From Erythrophleum ivorense (Eukaryota; Streptophyta; Magnoliopsida; Fabales; Fabaceae): a stretch of 64,000 bases of DNA. The notes beneath the pieces were generated by a model that was not told where the DNA came from, ran no database searches, and worked only from the letters and a program-made list of their open reading frames with translations. This document shows positions 36,740-48,704 of this stretch, one piece after another (position 1 is the first letter of the stretch; every line of letters starts with the position of its first letter). Where the stretch lies: assembly GCA_026724425.1 (NCBI GenBank), contig JAIUCV010000007.1:27504462-27568461 (forward strand), read 5' to 3'. The position numbers and the translations under genes are program-made.

Positions 36740-37600
36740 GAATAATTGTTATGTTTTAATTGAGATTTTAACTGGATCAAATAATAACAAATGGAAGCAA
36801 GACCTAGAATTCTCTTTAGGAATTGCTGATCTTGATCTGGCACTATGCGAGAGTAAGCCTAAAGTAAATGAGAAAGTACAACTGAACAGAAAGAGTTCTT
36901 AACCAAATGGAAAAAATCCAACAGACCTAGTCTGATTGCCATTAAGAGGACCATTTCTAAGCACCTACTTAGTTGCTTACCAGAAACCACAAGTGCTAAA
37001 GAATTTCTTATTATTTTGGAAGAAAGATACCAAGTATCTAATAATGTTGAATCTGGATATCTTATAAAAAAGTTGATTGATATGAGATATGATAATAATG
37101 AAGGAGGAAGGGAGTTCATTTTAAAGATGGTTCATATCCAAACCAAATTGAAAGCCCATAACATTGACAACATTGACTTAAATGAGAATTTCATTATTTC
37201 ACATGCTTTGAATTGCTTACCTGTCGAATTTACATAAATCAAAACTACTTATAATACCTTTGGTGAGAAGTGGATCATTAATGACTTCATTACTAAATGT
37301 GTGGCTAAAGAAGAAAAATTAAAGAAAGAAAAGAGTGACATATCTTGTGATCTAACCCTTTTTACTTCCCGTGGTAAACCCAATTCTGACAAGAGTAAAT
37401 GGAAACATAAGAAAAATCAATTCAATATTCCTCATAAGAATCAAAGTTTAAGGAAACTAGGCAATAGTCAACACCATGATGTAAGAGGTCCTAAATCAAT
37501 TCCCATTAAGAAAAACATATAGTGTTTTTGGTGTAAGGGAAAGGGGTATAAAAAGAATGATTGCACAAAATTCAAGGCTTGGCTAGAGAATAAGAAGAAA
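36740..37600 (+). pseudogene. copia-2 Gag, broken, knuckle His lost
   Basis: Homology begins near MNNCYVLIEILTGSNNNKW and continues through a TAA at about 36900, LEERYQVSNNVESGYLIKK (37010 on), and KAEEEKL-like and Lys-rich stretches to 37520. After a TAG the zinc knuckle reads CFWCKGKGYKKNDC: both Cys pairs are present, but Tyr stands where the zinc-binding His should be (CX2CX4HX4C). The normal start is not obvious. The upstream 1.6 kb is leader. Confidence 0.75.
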
Positions 37601-38965
37601 TCTAGAGGTAATCTCTTAGTTTTCATTTGTTATGAGTCTAATTTAATTGATGTCCCTATTGATTCTTGGTGGCTTAATAGTGATTCTACAATCCATATTG
37701 CTATATCTTTATAGGGGTTCAAAAACTTGAGGAAACCAAACCTGAGAGAAAGCAAGCTAAGGATAGGAAATGACCTTGAAGTAGTGGTAGAGTCAGTGGG
37801 AGACGTTAATCTAATTTTGACAACCAAATTTGAATTTATTTTGGAAGATATTTTTTATATACCTTCTTTTAGAAGAAATTTGATTTATATTTCTTGTTTA
37901 GATAAGTTTGGCTTTTATTTTACTTTTGGCAACGAAAAATTAAATTTGATGTTAAATTCTCATATTATTGGTTATGGATATTTAGTGGATGGTTTGTATA
38001 AACTATCTTTGGTTTCTGATAATAATTTTTCATCTTTAAATACTGAAAGTGGTTGCCAAAAGGTCTAAAATTAAAGAAAAATCCTTTTTCATTATGGCAC
38101 AAAGCGCTTTTCATATTTCTAGGGAAAGAGTTGAAAGACTAATTAAAAGTGATATTTTACTTTCCTTAGAGTTTGACGACTTAGGGACTTGTATGGATAG
38201 TATTAGAGGAAAGTTCACTAAGAGTAAAAAGAAAGGTTTTAAAAATCATTCATAAGGATATTAGTGGACCTTTTTCTCCTATAATTTGTGATAATAAGTT
38301 CTTTATCACTTTTATTGATAACTTTTCTTGATTTGGCTACTTTATTTGATTAAAGAAAAATCTAATACTCTTAAAAAATTTAAGATTTTTAAAACTAAGG
38401 TGAAAAAGCAATTGAGAAGAGTCATCAAGATAGTGAGATTTGACCATGGTGGAGAATATTATGGTAAATATGACACCGTGGGCCAGCATATAGGACCTTT
38501 TGCAAAATACTTACAAGATTGTGAAATTGTTCCATAATATACCATGCCCGGTAGCCCTGAACAAAATGGTGTAGCTGAAAGGCGTAACTGCACACTTAAA
38601 GACATGATGAGGAGTATAATGAGTAGATGTAACTTGCTAGAATTTCTATGGGGTGAGGCCTTGAAAACAACCTTTTATATACTAAACAGAGTTCATAGTA
38701 AATTTGTGCCAAAAACATCATTTGAACTTTGGACAGGAAGAAAACCCAATTTGAACCACTTTTGGGTTTGGGGATACCCAGCAGAAGTTAACATTTACAA
38801 TCCCTCAGAAAAGAAAACAGACCCAAAAACTAGTCATTGCTTTTTCATTGAATATCCAGACCATGCCAAAGGGTATAGGTTCTTTTGTCTCGGTGGAGGT
38901 GTCAAAATTGTGGAATCTATGAATGCTAAGTTTTTGAAACTTTATGTAGTTGAAGCCATTATCCC
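37601..38965 (+). pseudogene. copia-2 protease and integrase, broken
   Basis: The protease site reads WWLNSDSTIHIA. Relatives have WWLDSGATIHIA, so the catalytic Asp is replaced by Asn. After a stop, FEFILEDIFYIPSFRRNLI and GYLVDGLYKL follow the family pattern. The integrase part has frameshifts near 38045 and 38255, then VRFDHGGEYYGKYD and PGSPEQNGVAERRNCTL with the catalytic Glu. The open frame 38544-39155 covers the integrase C-terminal half. Confidence 0.8.
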
Positions 38966-39155
38966 ATCTCATGAGACTTCTATGGATACCCCAGAATCTA
39001 TCTCTTTGCCTCTGCCCATTTTTTATAATAGTATACCATCTAATACCTTAATTGAAAATCACCTTCTAACTGAGAATGTTGTCAATCCTCCTATTGAAGT
39101 CCTACAACCAATTGAACCAGCTGAACAAATGCCTGTGAGGAGATCAGTTAGATAA

Positions 39156-40811
39156 AGAAGACCTGCTATCACTAATGATTTTATGGTTTAACTTAATGAA
39201 GATGTTTATGATGTTGGGAATGTTGTTGACCCTAAGAATTATAAAGAAGTTATTTCTTGTCCTCAATCTAATATGTGGAGAGATGATATGGATGAGGAAA
39301 TGAAATCTATGGCTAACAATGAAGTGTGAGAGCTTGTAGAATTGTCTAATAATTGTAGGACAATTGATTGCAAATGGGTTTTTAAAACAAAGAAAGATTC
39401 ACAAGGGAAGATTGAGGATATAAATCTAGACTTGTGGCTAAAGATTTTACTCAAAAAGAAGGCATTGATTTCAATGAAACATTTTCACTTGTATCCATTA
39501 AGGATTCTTTTAGAATTATTATGGCACTTACAGTTCATTTTGATTTGGAGTTATATCAAATGGATGTTAAAACAACATTTCTGAATGGTGACCTGAATGA
39601 AATAGTATACATGCAACAACCCAAGGGCTATCAAGCAAAAGGTAATGAGCATCTGATTTGTCAATTAAAAAGATCAATTTATGGTCTAAAACAAGCTTCT
39701 AGACAGTGGTATTTGAAATTTGATAAGATAGTAACCTCTTTGGGTTTCAAAGAAAATAAGGTTGACCAATGTATATACATCAAAGTCAATGGAAGTAAAT
39801 TTATTTTTCTTGTGCTGTATGTAGATGATATTTTACTTGCTAGTAATGATCTTAGTTTACTTCATGAGATTAAACACATGTTGACTAGATTCTTTGACAT
39901 GAAGGACCTTGGTGAACTATCATTTGTGTTGGGTATTGAGATTCATAAAGATAGATCACGTCATATACTTAGGTTATCTCAAAAGACTTACATTAATAGA
40001 GTTCTGGAGAGGTTCAATATGCAAAATTGTAAACCCAGAGATGTTCTAGTCATTAAAGGGGATAAATTTAATAAAGACTAATACCCCAAAAATGAGATAG
40101 AAAAGAGAGAGATGAAAGACAAACGCTTTGATAGTGCATTGGGGAGCTTGATGTATGCTCAGATATGCACTAGGCCTGACATAGCCTTCATAGTTGGTGT
40201 TTTAGGTAGATATCAGTCTAATCCTAGGAATGACCATTGGATAGTCGCAAAAAAAGTAATGAGATACTTGCAGAAAACTAAAGAGTATATGCTTGTGTAC
40301 AGAAGGGTTAATAATTTAGAGATAATGGGATACACTGATTCAGATCTTGTCGAGTGTCCTGATAATAGAAAATCAACTTCTAGCTACACCTTTATGTTAG
40401 TTAAGGGTGCCATATCCTGGAAGAGTAAAAAACAGACTCTAGTTGCCTCATTTACTATGTAAGCAGAGTTTATTACGTGTTACACTGCCGCTACTCATGC
40501 TATTTGGTTGAGAAAATTTGATGACAAGGCTTCATATTATGGATTTCGTTACGACACCACTAAGGATTTACTGTGACAATAGTGCTACAGTGTTTTACAC
40601 TAAAAATAATAAAACTACTAATAATTCTAAGCATCTGGAGTTGAAGTATTTGATTGTCAAAGATTTAGTAAAGAACAATGAAATAGTTGTTGAATATATA
40701 GACACATATTCTATGTTAACTGATCCCTTAACTAAAGGACTTAAACCTATTGTGTTTAAAAGATACGTTGAAAACATGGGCATTATAAGTTCTTTTGATA
40801 TGTTTGGTTAG
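39156..40811 (+). pseudogene. copia-2 reverse transcriptase and RNase H, broken
   Basis: RT runs from about 39330. The frame 39434-40081 contains YQMDVKTTFLNGDLNEIVYM and the catalytic LVLYVDDILLASND at about 39815. RNase H follows at 40112-40811 with GSLMYAQICTRPDIAF, YTDSDLVECPDNRKSTSSY, IYCDNSATVFYTKNN and DPLTKGLKPIVFKRYVENM. Breaks are a TAA at 40081, a TAA at 40460, and a frameshift between 39400 and 39434. Confidence 0.87.
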
Positions 40812-41398
40812 TGGGAGTTTGAGTTTTATATTATTTTCTTGTTATGTTGAACATTTTCTTTATATACTTTTGACATTCATATGATTTGTATTCCAACTAA
40901 TTGATAATGTATTAAATTTTTAGTATTATGTATTTTTGAATATATATATCAATTATAAAATTTTAAACTCAATGTTATTAAGACCATTATGCCTGTGGTC
41001 GATGCTATATTGGAGTTGAGGCATGATGGTTTTTTGACAAACTATACAATTTCTTTAGTTTTAAAGCATTTAAGAGAAATTGTGATGACTGATAAAGAAA
41101 ATAATAGTTTGGCCGTTAAATCACAGTGGCATACTATTTGTTTACTGCACTCCACACTAATGACTAGTTGACGGAGTCGGTGACATTTGTAACTATAGAA
41201 AGTTTAATATTAGTAATAGATATGATAACTATCATGATTCAGTGTTACTTGGTTTTAATTGGATGGAGTCATGATATCGCATCTTAGATCATATGTTTTT
41301 AAAATATGGCTACATTATAAAATTAGTCATTAGCCTAAAAGTCATTTTCAAAATAAAAGTTTTTAAAATAAAGAATTGATTTTGCAAAAGTAGGAGAA
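40812..41398 (+). other. copia-2 3' non-coding stretch and polypurine tract
   Basis: About 580 bases after the RNase H stop hold no recognisable coding sequence. The purine-rich GCAAAAGTAGGAGAA at 41384-41398 directly precedes the LTR and is the likely polypurine tract. Confidence 0.65.
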
Positions 41399-41826
41399 TG
41401 TAGGAATTATTGTGGACTGCAATCAATTGATTTTTGTTTTAAATAAAAACGAGCTTATTTATGATCCATGTGAGATGCATTTGGGCCCACTTATTATAAA
41501 TAGTGATCCTGTTATTTTAAGTTGGATATCTAATTGATTAGTATGGATGAAAGTACGGGCCCATAACTCATAGACCTATAATGGATGGGTATTAGAGTTT
41601 TATTTAAACTTGGCTAAGTCCCTTCTGTATTCAGGTCAAATTCTAACTCTACAACTTACCTCATTATAAGTTGTGATAGGGAGTGTGAATCACAGAGAAA
41701 GCCCTAATCTCTTGAGCTTTCAGGAATTCAAAATCAACTTAATATCCTAAATCTGTTGTCACATCTTCTATAGGTAATCAATTTAGTATTCTAATTTCGT
41801 ATAATTGTCTTGAATTGATTCTTACA
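41399..41826 (+). repeat. 3' LTR of copia-2
   Basis: It starts TGTAGGAATTATTGTGGA after the purine-rich GCAAAAGTAGGAGAA and ends ATTCTTACA. It is 17 bases longer than the 5' LTR, mainly from extra bases near 41560-41585. Confidence 0.9.
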
Positions 41827-41984
41827 TGATCACGATGAACATTCCTGGATGTTTGTCCTAGTTCTCATTGTTGAATGGGAAATTGAAAGGCAGGTATGGT
41901 CTTCATAACCATTTCAACTAGGAAGTTTGTGTTAGATCCATTCAAATCTCACAAGGGAGTGTGTACTCCACATCTAGCTAACAA
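41827..41984 (+). repeat. Promoter-proximal end of module A2 (right of copia-2)
   Basis: It continues the module A2 sequence and matches 54185-54348 closely, down to CTCCACATCTAGCTAACAA before the start codon. Confidence 0.85.
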
Positions 41985-42693
41985 ATGGCAGATAGTGTTG
42001 TTAGTTTCCTGCTGGCAAATTTGCCTGAGCTACTCTTATAGGAATATAATTTTCCTAGTAATGTAAAGCATAAAATCATTTGTTTGGTTGCACGGTTGAA
42101 AATGAAAAAGAAATGAGAAATTTGGTGAAATTTTATTTTTGCCCTTTTAATTATTATTTAATATTATCTATTAATTATTATTTAATTATTAAAAATAAAG
42201 ATATTATAAGTATTTTTTATCTATAAAATTATTTTTTATTTTTATTTTTATTTCTATTCTTAACTTTCTACGTATCAAATAAGTCGCAAGTTACTTCAGG
42301 ATTAGATGCGAACACTGACTTCCATTCTCAAGGTTTCAGAGCAAAAGCGAAACAAGCATGAAGTAATCAAAGAGCAAATTGGCCAAATCAGGGAAGTTGT
42401 TTGTGAAGCTAAGGATGTCATCGACACTTAGATCTACGACCTTAATCGACAAAGAATCAAACGTTGGTGGAGCTTGGTCAAGTACATAAATCATTCAAAG
42501 CTACTTCATGATCTTGTAGACAAGATGGACAAACTCAAGCTTAAGTACAAAGCAATCAGCAATTTGCCATGGAATTCCCTCATGATTACCATGGAGAGGC
42601 AGAGTCAGCGATAGATTTGAAGAAACGCAGGAGAGAAGTTGAGAAAGATGATGTGATTGGCTTTGACAACTACTCAGAGGAGGTGATCAATCC
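41985..42693 (+). pseudogene. CC-NLR pseudogene, N-terminal fragment
   Basis: This aligns with codons 1 to about 180 of the intact NLR at 54349, starting ATGGCAGATAGTGTTGTTAG. A TAG at 42039-42041 replaces Gln 19 (intact: CAG). A second TAG near 42428 replaces the Tyr after the EDVID-type segment. A MITE-like piece (about 42085-42297) sits inside. The region matching the linker (GATTTGAAGAAACGCAGG) and VIGFDNYSEEV is kept, then homology ends at about 42693, before the P-loop. The NB-ARC and LRR parts are absent and a paralogous upstream module follows instead, which indicates a deletion. Confidence 0.9.
42085..42297. mobile_element. MITE-like insertion in the NLR pseudogene
   Basis: About 210 AT-rich bases separate AAAATCA from GTTACTTC..GATTAGATGCG. 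The intact gene reads continuously there (54438-54465). Ends TTTGTTTGGTTGCACG and, read backwards, CTTATTTGATACGTAG look like short imperfect inverted repeats. The body resembles the elements at 32385-32820. Confidence 0.6.
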
Positions 42694-42774
42694 AGTTGGC
42701 AACACATACTATTCTCCCTTTTGTTGAAAACTAATGGACACTATTCTTTTTGGTGTCTCATAAACCGCCTCCCC

Positions 42775-43690
42775 ATTTTGCCCTTGATATAGTATCATAT
42801 ATGCAATAGTTTGGCTGTGCATGGGATTTTAAACGACTCCTGCAGTATCACATCTACTTTAATGTTGTACATTTTCGTCTTGATGCAACTTGTGACACAT
42901 TTTTCAGACAAATAATGATAGTACATACCAATCATACGAAAGGCTTGTGACACACTTTCTCAAACCAGTAGCAATGGTACATGCCAATCATACGAGAGGC
43001 TCATGATCGGCTAATCATCTCATTGGTCATCTCATTAATGAGCTAGACCATTATGAAAAAAAAGGCTTAAAATCTATGCATATGAGGATTTGTTGAGTGG
43101 AACCAGTTTTTCAATCACTTATATATTTGATAAAATAAAATCAAAAAATTAAAATGTAGAAGATGAGATCCTTTTATAATATAAATATGCTAATAGAGTT
43201 GAAAAGAAAAATAGTATATTTTGATATTACATTATTTAGATATGTCATTTGTATATTTGACAAAAAGATTGATACTAGGAAATTTCTTGACGCAATAACA
43301 ATTAATGATAAACTTTTATACTATATTTAATAACCTATAGTCGAATTCTTGATGAAAATTAAATTCTCTCATACAATGGAAAGTTCTCTCCATGGAATCT
43401 GGATTTTTCATTTGGAATTAGATAGGAAGTTACTATTTTATCTTCCATTTCTATTAATTGATATTTTATTATTTTGGACTAAGATATTTTAATCTTTTTA
43501 TATTTTTTATTTTGATATTATTTTTGTCTAATTAAATATAAAAATCGAATAACATTTATGTTTTTTTGAGACATAACAAACATACTTTTAGATCATAAAA
43601 TATTTTTCAAATTTTAATTTTAATTTTAATTTTCAATCTCATAAAAATTATAAAAATCATTTTAATAACAAAATGCTTTTTTACGACGGT
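42775..43690 (+). repeat. NLR 5'-flank module B (partial)
   Basis: Matches module A1 from 26732 and module C from 49265: TGCCCTTGATATAGTATC, the CACATCTACTTTAAT block, TATTTGATAAAATAAAA, ATTCTCTCATACAATGGA and TTGACTAA at the end. The tRNA-like pair is missing, because the text jumps from about 43310 to a later block. A transposon-like sequence begins at 43691. Confidence 0.75.
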
Positions 43691-44240
43691 TGACTAATCT
43701 TGTGTGTTTGGATAAGGGAAGAGAAAAGTGAAGGAAAAAAAAGTGAGGAAATTTTTTTTTTCTTTATATGTTTGGATGAATAGAAAAAAAAAAACTCTTT
43801 AATTTATAAAGACAATAATGCTCTTGTTGTACAATATTAATAATTTTTACCAATAAATAGAATATTTTAAAGAAAAGAAGTTATATTTTAAACATGAATT
43901 AATTATTTTGAATATATACATATATATATAATTTTAAAAAGAAATAAGAATAATAAATTAAAAAAATAAATTTATAAAAACAACATTTAATTTTTTTTAA
44001 AAAAATTTAACCAAATAACAAAAATAAAAATTGATTTAAAAATTATTATTTTAATACAATAAGTATGATTATTTAATTTAAAATTTTATAAATATTATTT
44101 TAATATATAGTAATCGATTTAAATATAATATATATAAATATAATAACTATTTTTTAATTATTTTTATATTTTATATATAATATATTATAATAATATATAT
44201 TAAAAAATATATAATATATATATACATGATCATCCTACTA
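43691..44240. mobile_element. AT-rich transposon-like sequence
   Basis: Starts GTGTGTTTGGATAAGGGAAG in the middle of module B, resembling the inverted-repeat end (GTGCGTTTGGATGGAG) of the 28019-29026 insertion. The interior is nearly pure A and T. The right end was not identified. Confidence 0.4.
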
Positions 44241-44670
44241 AATAGTGTTGCAAACAATTGACTAAATTTCAGTTGGTGATTTTTTTTTAATTTTTAATAT
44301 ATATAATTTATTAATTTTAATATTAAGAAATATGTTATTATTTTGTAAAATATATTTATTATTAATTAATTTTTTAATAAAATTTTAAATGAATAGTTAT
44401 AACATTAATTAATTAAAATATTAAACATTTTAACTAAATTAATAATTTCAAATTTTTGACTAAAATTCAGTTGGGAAACACTGATTTCCAATCAAATTTT
44501 AATAAAAAAATTTTTAATTGCATTGCAGTTGAAAATTTTTCAATTAAACTATAGTCAAAATAGTTTCCAACTGCAATGTAGTCAGAATTTATATGACTAA
44601 ATTATCATTTTAACATGTTTCTGACTGAGTTTTAGTCAAAAGTTTTTGACTACATTACAGTTATAAATCC
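44241..44670. repeat. Cluster of GACTAAA..CAGTTGG palindromic motifs
   Basis: Variants of GACTAAATTNCAGTTGG recur in both orientations at 44258-44276, 44456-44477, 44547-44584 (two, inverted), 44621-44639 and 44644-44662. Repeated short motifs of this kind are typical of subterminal regions of DNA transposons, but no termini or transposase are visible. Confidence 0.5.
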
Positions 44671-45020
44671 TTTTTTAAAATTATTTAAATTCTTTTGTTT
44701 AATATTAAGTGCATATTTTAATAAATTTTTTATTACCTTGTTTAAGAATAATTTTTTCTGTTATTTGAACATTTTTTAAAATAGGTTTCCATTTTTTTCA
44801 TTATTTAGCTAAACTTTTTTTTTAAAAAAATTGAAATGTGGTTTTTATAAATTTATTTTTTTCTGAAAATTTATTGTTCTTATTTTTTTTGAAAACATAT
44901 ATGTAGTCAAAAAATGAAAGAGTACAAATTAAGTTAATAGAAACTAGTATTTGTTTATCAAGAGTGAAATGAAAATGGAAAGATAAAATAGGTTAATTTG
45001 GGAAGATAAAATATGCATCA
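44671..45020. other. Gene-free AT-rich stretch
   Basis: No gene or element boundary was recognised up to the CATCA duplication (45016-45020) of the solo LTR. Confidence 0.5.
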
Positions 45021-47971
45021 TGTAACACTTCAAAATTAATTAAGGTGTTAATAATGTATTTAGACTAATTAAGAATAATTATTATGAAATAATTAGGTAA
45101 GCTATATGAACAAAAATTTATAGAAAAATAAAGTTATTAATATAGGTTTAAGATATCATTTGGGTTAAAACTTAATTTAGGCCTAAAATTTAATTTGAGT
45201 AAGCCATGGATAAGGATTTATGGAGGCCCAATGATTTTGAATGTAAGCCCAACTCCTTATCATGAGACTTAAGTTAAGAGATATTACTTAGCAATGGTCC
45301 AATTTGATTTAGTGAAATAGAGGCTCACGACCCAATTTACATAAGCCCTTATAGTTGGCCCAACACACATTATGCAGACCCAAATTAGATTGACTTTTGA
45401 AATTTGGCCTGACCTAACTACAACTTTGAAGCTCAACTCATAAGACTTGGTCCAACTAACACCAACCTTTGAACTTACTAGAATTTGGGCCTTAAAGTCA
45501 GCACACTTCACATAAATTCAAAGTGTTCTGCAGCCCACTTCACCAAATAAAGGTCCAATGACTAGAAATAAGCCTAAATGGGCCTTGGGTTGATGGGTTG
45601 GCCCATTTCCCCCTAATAACCCTAAAGGTTCAGCGGCCTCCCTTCCCATTAAGCAGAAAACACAAGAGGCAAAGGAGAAAATTCGGAGGTTTAAGGGAGA
45701 CTAGGGTTCTACCAACATTGCAGTTCTATTTTTGACTCTTAGAGTATGATTTGGCCAAGGTGAGTTATATATAACTTAACTTTCTTATTCTTCTCTTCAT
45801 TTTGGTCTGATTAGTTTTTGGTTTTGAGCATTTTCATCTCCTTCTTAAATCTGAAATTTGGTGTTTGGGTGTTTCCTTGTAAAATTTTCGGAGTTAAAAG
45901 CTAGAGGGATGATTAGGTAAGCATTTTCCTTCCATTTTGTATATTATTTTGTTGAAAAATGTCCCTAAGGGTTGATTTTCATAATAGGTTCTGCTATTGT
46001 ACAAAATTACAAGGAGATGAAGGTGAAAAACTGAATTTTCTGGGCTTGATGACTTGAATCTGAATTTGGGAATGTCTCATGGTGTGTTCTTAGTAGTTAA
46101 GGCTCAACCTAATCCATTTGACCTCTTGGGTGTATGGGTAAGTGTTCCCTCTTCTCTTGTGTGGTATATATATACAAAATTTTCATCATTTGGACTGACT
46201 TTTGGTGCATGGCTTTTACATCTGGGAAATGGAGATGTTAGGAGTGACCCATTGTGAGTTCTTGTTGTTGCGATCTTGAATTAGTGTAGTAGACCCTTAG
46301 AAAGCTTAGGTAAGAAGTCCTTAATATACCCTTGTTAAGATTAATCTGTGGATAGGGAAATTCCTTACTAATGGTAGGTGAATAATAATGATTATGCTTA
46401 TGTTAGGCCTGGTGTACTTTGAATCATGATGGTAGCTAGAGGATGAGTAATTGGCTTCATGAGGTAATTGGAGTTATTTTCCTAATTTCATGTATATGCT
46501 CATATTAATATGATATTTGTTACACATGCTTAATTCTGAAATGTTAAATGACCAGTTGACTACTTGAATTGTTATTGTAATTGGACCTTGTGAGTCCATG
46601 GTGGAGCTGTGGAGCGGCTGCCACCCGTCATGTGCTTCAATTGAGCACCGGGTTATGATCAGACCCCAGATGCACTAAGCCTTAGTTGTGCTCATTATGA
46701 AGTAGGTGCTGTGGACGAACCTCTCCCAATGTTATTGACCATTAACATGTTGTGTATGATTACTGGTATGAGACAGTAGTCATTAGTAGTTCAACTAATG
46801 CATTTGCAAATTGAATTGATGATTTTGGTATTGATGACATGAAATTGTATTGGATTGATTAACTTGTACATATATATGAAAATTGCCTTTTGTTACTGAG
46901 ATTGTATATTTCACCCCGTGTGGGCTAACATTTTCAAGGACCAAACCTCTTAGTGTCAAGGAGAAAATTAATGGAAGTTTATTATATGGTTTAGTAGTAG
47001 GTAGGTTTGGAAACCTCATCAGATTGTATTTGTATAACTAGACTACTAGCTTTATGTAATTACTGCATTGCATCATGAATTACCAAGCATAGGGACTATA
47101 ATCATTTGATACATCATATGTCAACTTAAACTAGTGATATATGGAATTTCTAATGGGACTTATGTTTGAATGGAAATATGAGTAGTGTATGAACTCTTTG
47201 CTGTCATTGATATATGAACTCACAGGTTTATGATGGCTAGAGGGTAAAGAATCTACATTTGAGTTTTGAATGGGTAATGATAGATGTGTTAGGTAGATTA
47301 AGTAAAAGAAAGACACTAAATCTTCACAAACTAAGTTAAAGTGGCATAGAGTGTTGGTAAAGAGAGAATTGGAGAGCATGAGATGAAATCTTGAGAGTTA
47401 TAGGAACAGAAGGGAATTGGCTGCGGCCAACATTTAATTGGCCTCGGCTAAATGTGGCAAAACTGCCAAAGAAGAAAACAAAGAGCAATTGGCCGCGGCA
47501 AATAGTAAGGTTAGCTGCGGCTAAGTTTGAGAGGTAGATTTGGGGGTGTTCCAGAGGGTATTTGGCCACAGCGAAAAGGATATTTGGGCGCGGCGAAATG
47601 TTCAAAATTTGTGAAGGTATAAAGAGTTGAACCCGAGAGTAATTGGCCGCGGCGCGAAAGAATTTATATTCACTTAAAAACCTTAGTTTCTCTTAAGGTA
47701 ATGCTAATGAATGATCTAGAAACACTTGTAGGAGGATTTTATGAGTTGGAATTGATGGATGGAAGAATCAAAGGCTCCTCATTGATAATTAAATTTACTT
47801 GCACATTCGAATAATTGTGGTTGTCTAGCTAATGACCCTAACAACATTAAAGTTTTAAATTTTCTCACTTTTTCTCGATGTAATTAATCTTAATGACTTT
47901 AAACCTTGATTTATGATTATTAATTACGTCTTTAACCTTAATTATGATTATTAGAAGTTAAGGTCGTTATA
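45021..47971 (+). mobile_element. Second long solo LTR
   Basis: CATCA occurs at 45016-45020 and 47972-47976. The left end is TGTAACACTTC and the right end GGTCGTTATA, one change from a canonical ...TTACA. It is about 2.95 kb, without coding capacity. Near 46891 a TTACTGAGATTGTATATTTC..CCC block matches the TACTGAGATTTCATAATCTC block of the first solo LTR at 9829, so the two belong to related long-LTR families in the same orientation. Seven copies of a TTGGCCGCGGC-type motif lie at 47416-47659. Confidence 0.72.
47416..47659 (+). repeat. Seven copies of a GC-rich motif in the solo LTR
   Basis: Variants of TTGGCCGCGGCNAA start at about 47417, 47438, 47489, 47511, 47562, 47584 and 47643. They stand out from the AT-rich surroundings and vary mostly by CpG-type changes (CTGCGG, CCTCGG, CCACAG). 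Confidence 0.65.
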
Positions 47972-48044
47972 CATCACATTAGGTAGAGTTTTCTTCTCAA
48001 AATCTCTTTATATTTAGAAAGAAAATTTTTTAGTTGGGAGTGGG

Positions 48045-48704
48045 GTCTTTTATGCTAGTGCAATTGGGAGTCTGATGTATGTGATGGCATGCACAAGACC
48101 AGACTTAGCCTATGCAGTTAGTGTTGTGAGCAGATTCATGGGAAATCCAGGGAAGACTCACTGGGAAGTAGTAAAGTAGATCATGCGGTACTTGAGAGAT
48201 ACAGTTGATGTTTGTCTAGTTTATGGTACTGATGGATTTGCTGGTGGATTGGTAGGTTATACAGATTCAAATTATGGTGGAGACCTTATGATGCGGAGAT
48301 CATTGACATGCTATATCTTCACCTTATATGGATGTGCTGTTAGTTGAAAAGTAACTTTGCAGTCTACAGTTGCTTTGTCAACCACTGAAGCAGAGTACAT
48401 GTCCTTGACCAAAGGAGTGAAGAAAGTAATGTGGTTACATGGTTTGATTGGAAGCCTGGGTTTGAAGGTTCAGATGCCTGAGGTGTATTGTGACAGTTAA
48501 AGTGCGTTGAGCCTGGCAAAAAACTCAGTCTACCATGAAAGGCCCAAGCACATAGATGTCAGATTGAATTTCATCAGGGATGCCTTGCAAAATAAGGTGG
48601 TGACTATAGAGAAGATACCAATAGCAGAAAATCCAGCAGACATATTGACAAAGCCATTGCCTGTTGACAAGTTCAGGCATAGCTTGGACCTGGTGCGAGT
48701 ATGA
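48045..48704 (+). pseudogene. copia-3 RT end and RNase H, broken
   Basis: The plus-strand reading gives AIGSLMYVMACTRPDLAYAV, SRFMGNPGKTHWEVVK, a TAG, then YTDSNYGGDLMMRRSLTCY, a TGA, LSTTEAEYMSLTKGVKK, VYCDS, a TAA, then ALSLAKNSVYHERPKHIDVR and PADILTKPLPVDKFRHSLDL. This is the C-terminal end of a copia polyprotein. Everything upstream of the RT end is missing, where the segment meets the solo LTR flank. Confidence 0.88.

Larger units (their letters stand above)
34625..41826 (+). mobile_element. Ty1/copia retrotransposon copia-2, complete but inactivated
   Basis: Layout: LTR (34625-35035), primer binding site, leader of about 1.6 kb, Gag, protease, integrase, RT, RNase H, polypurine tract (41384-41398) and LTR (41399-41826). 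Left flank TGATA and right flank TGATC fit a 5-base duplication with one change. The undisturbed site AACTGATCATGATGAAC is visible at 54180 in module C, which gives independent proof of the boundaries. Many stops interrupt all genes. Confidence 0.93.

Noticed and set aside
47336..47605. 89-residue minus-strand frame
   Set aside because: It overlaps the GC-rich motif array in a solo LTR and has no recognisable domain.
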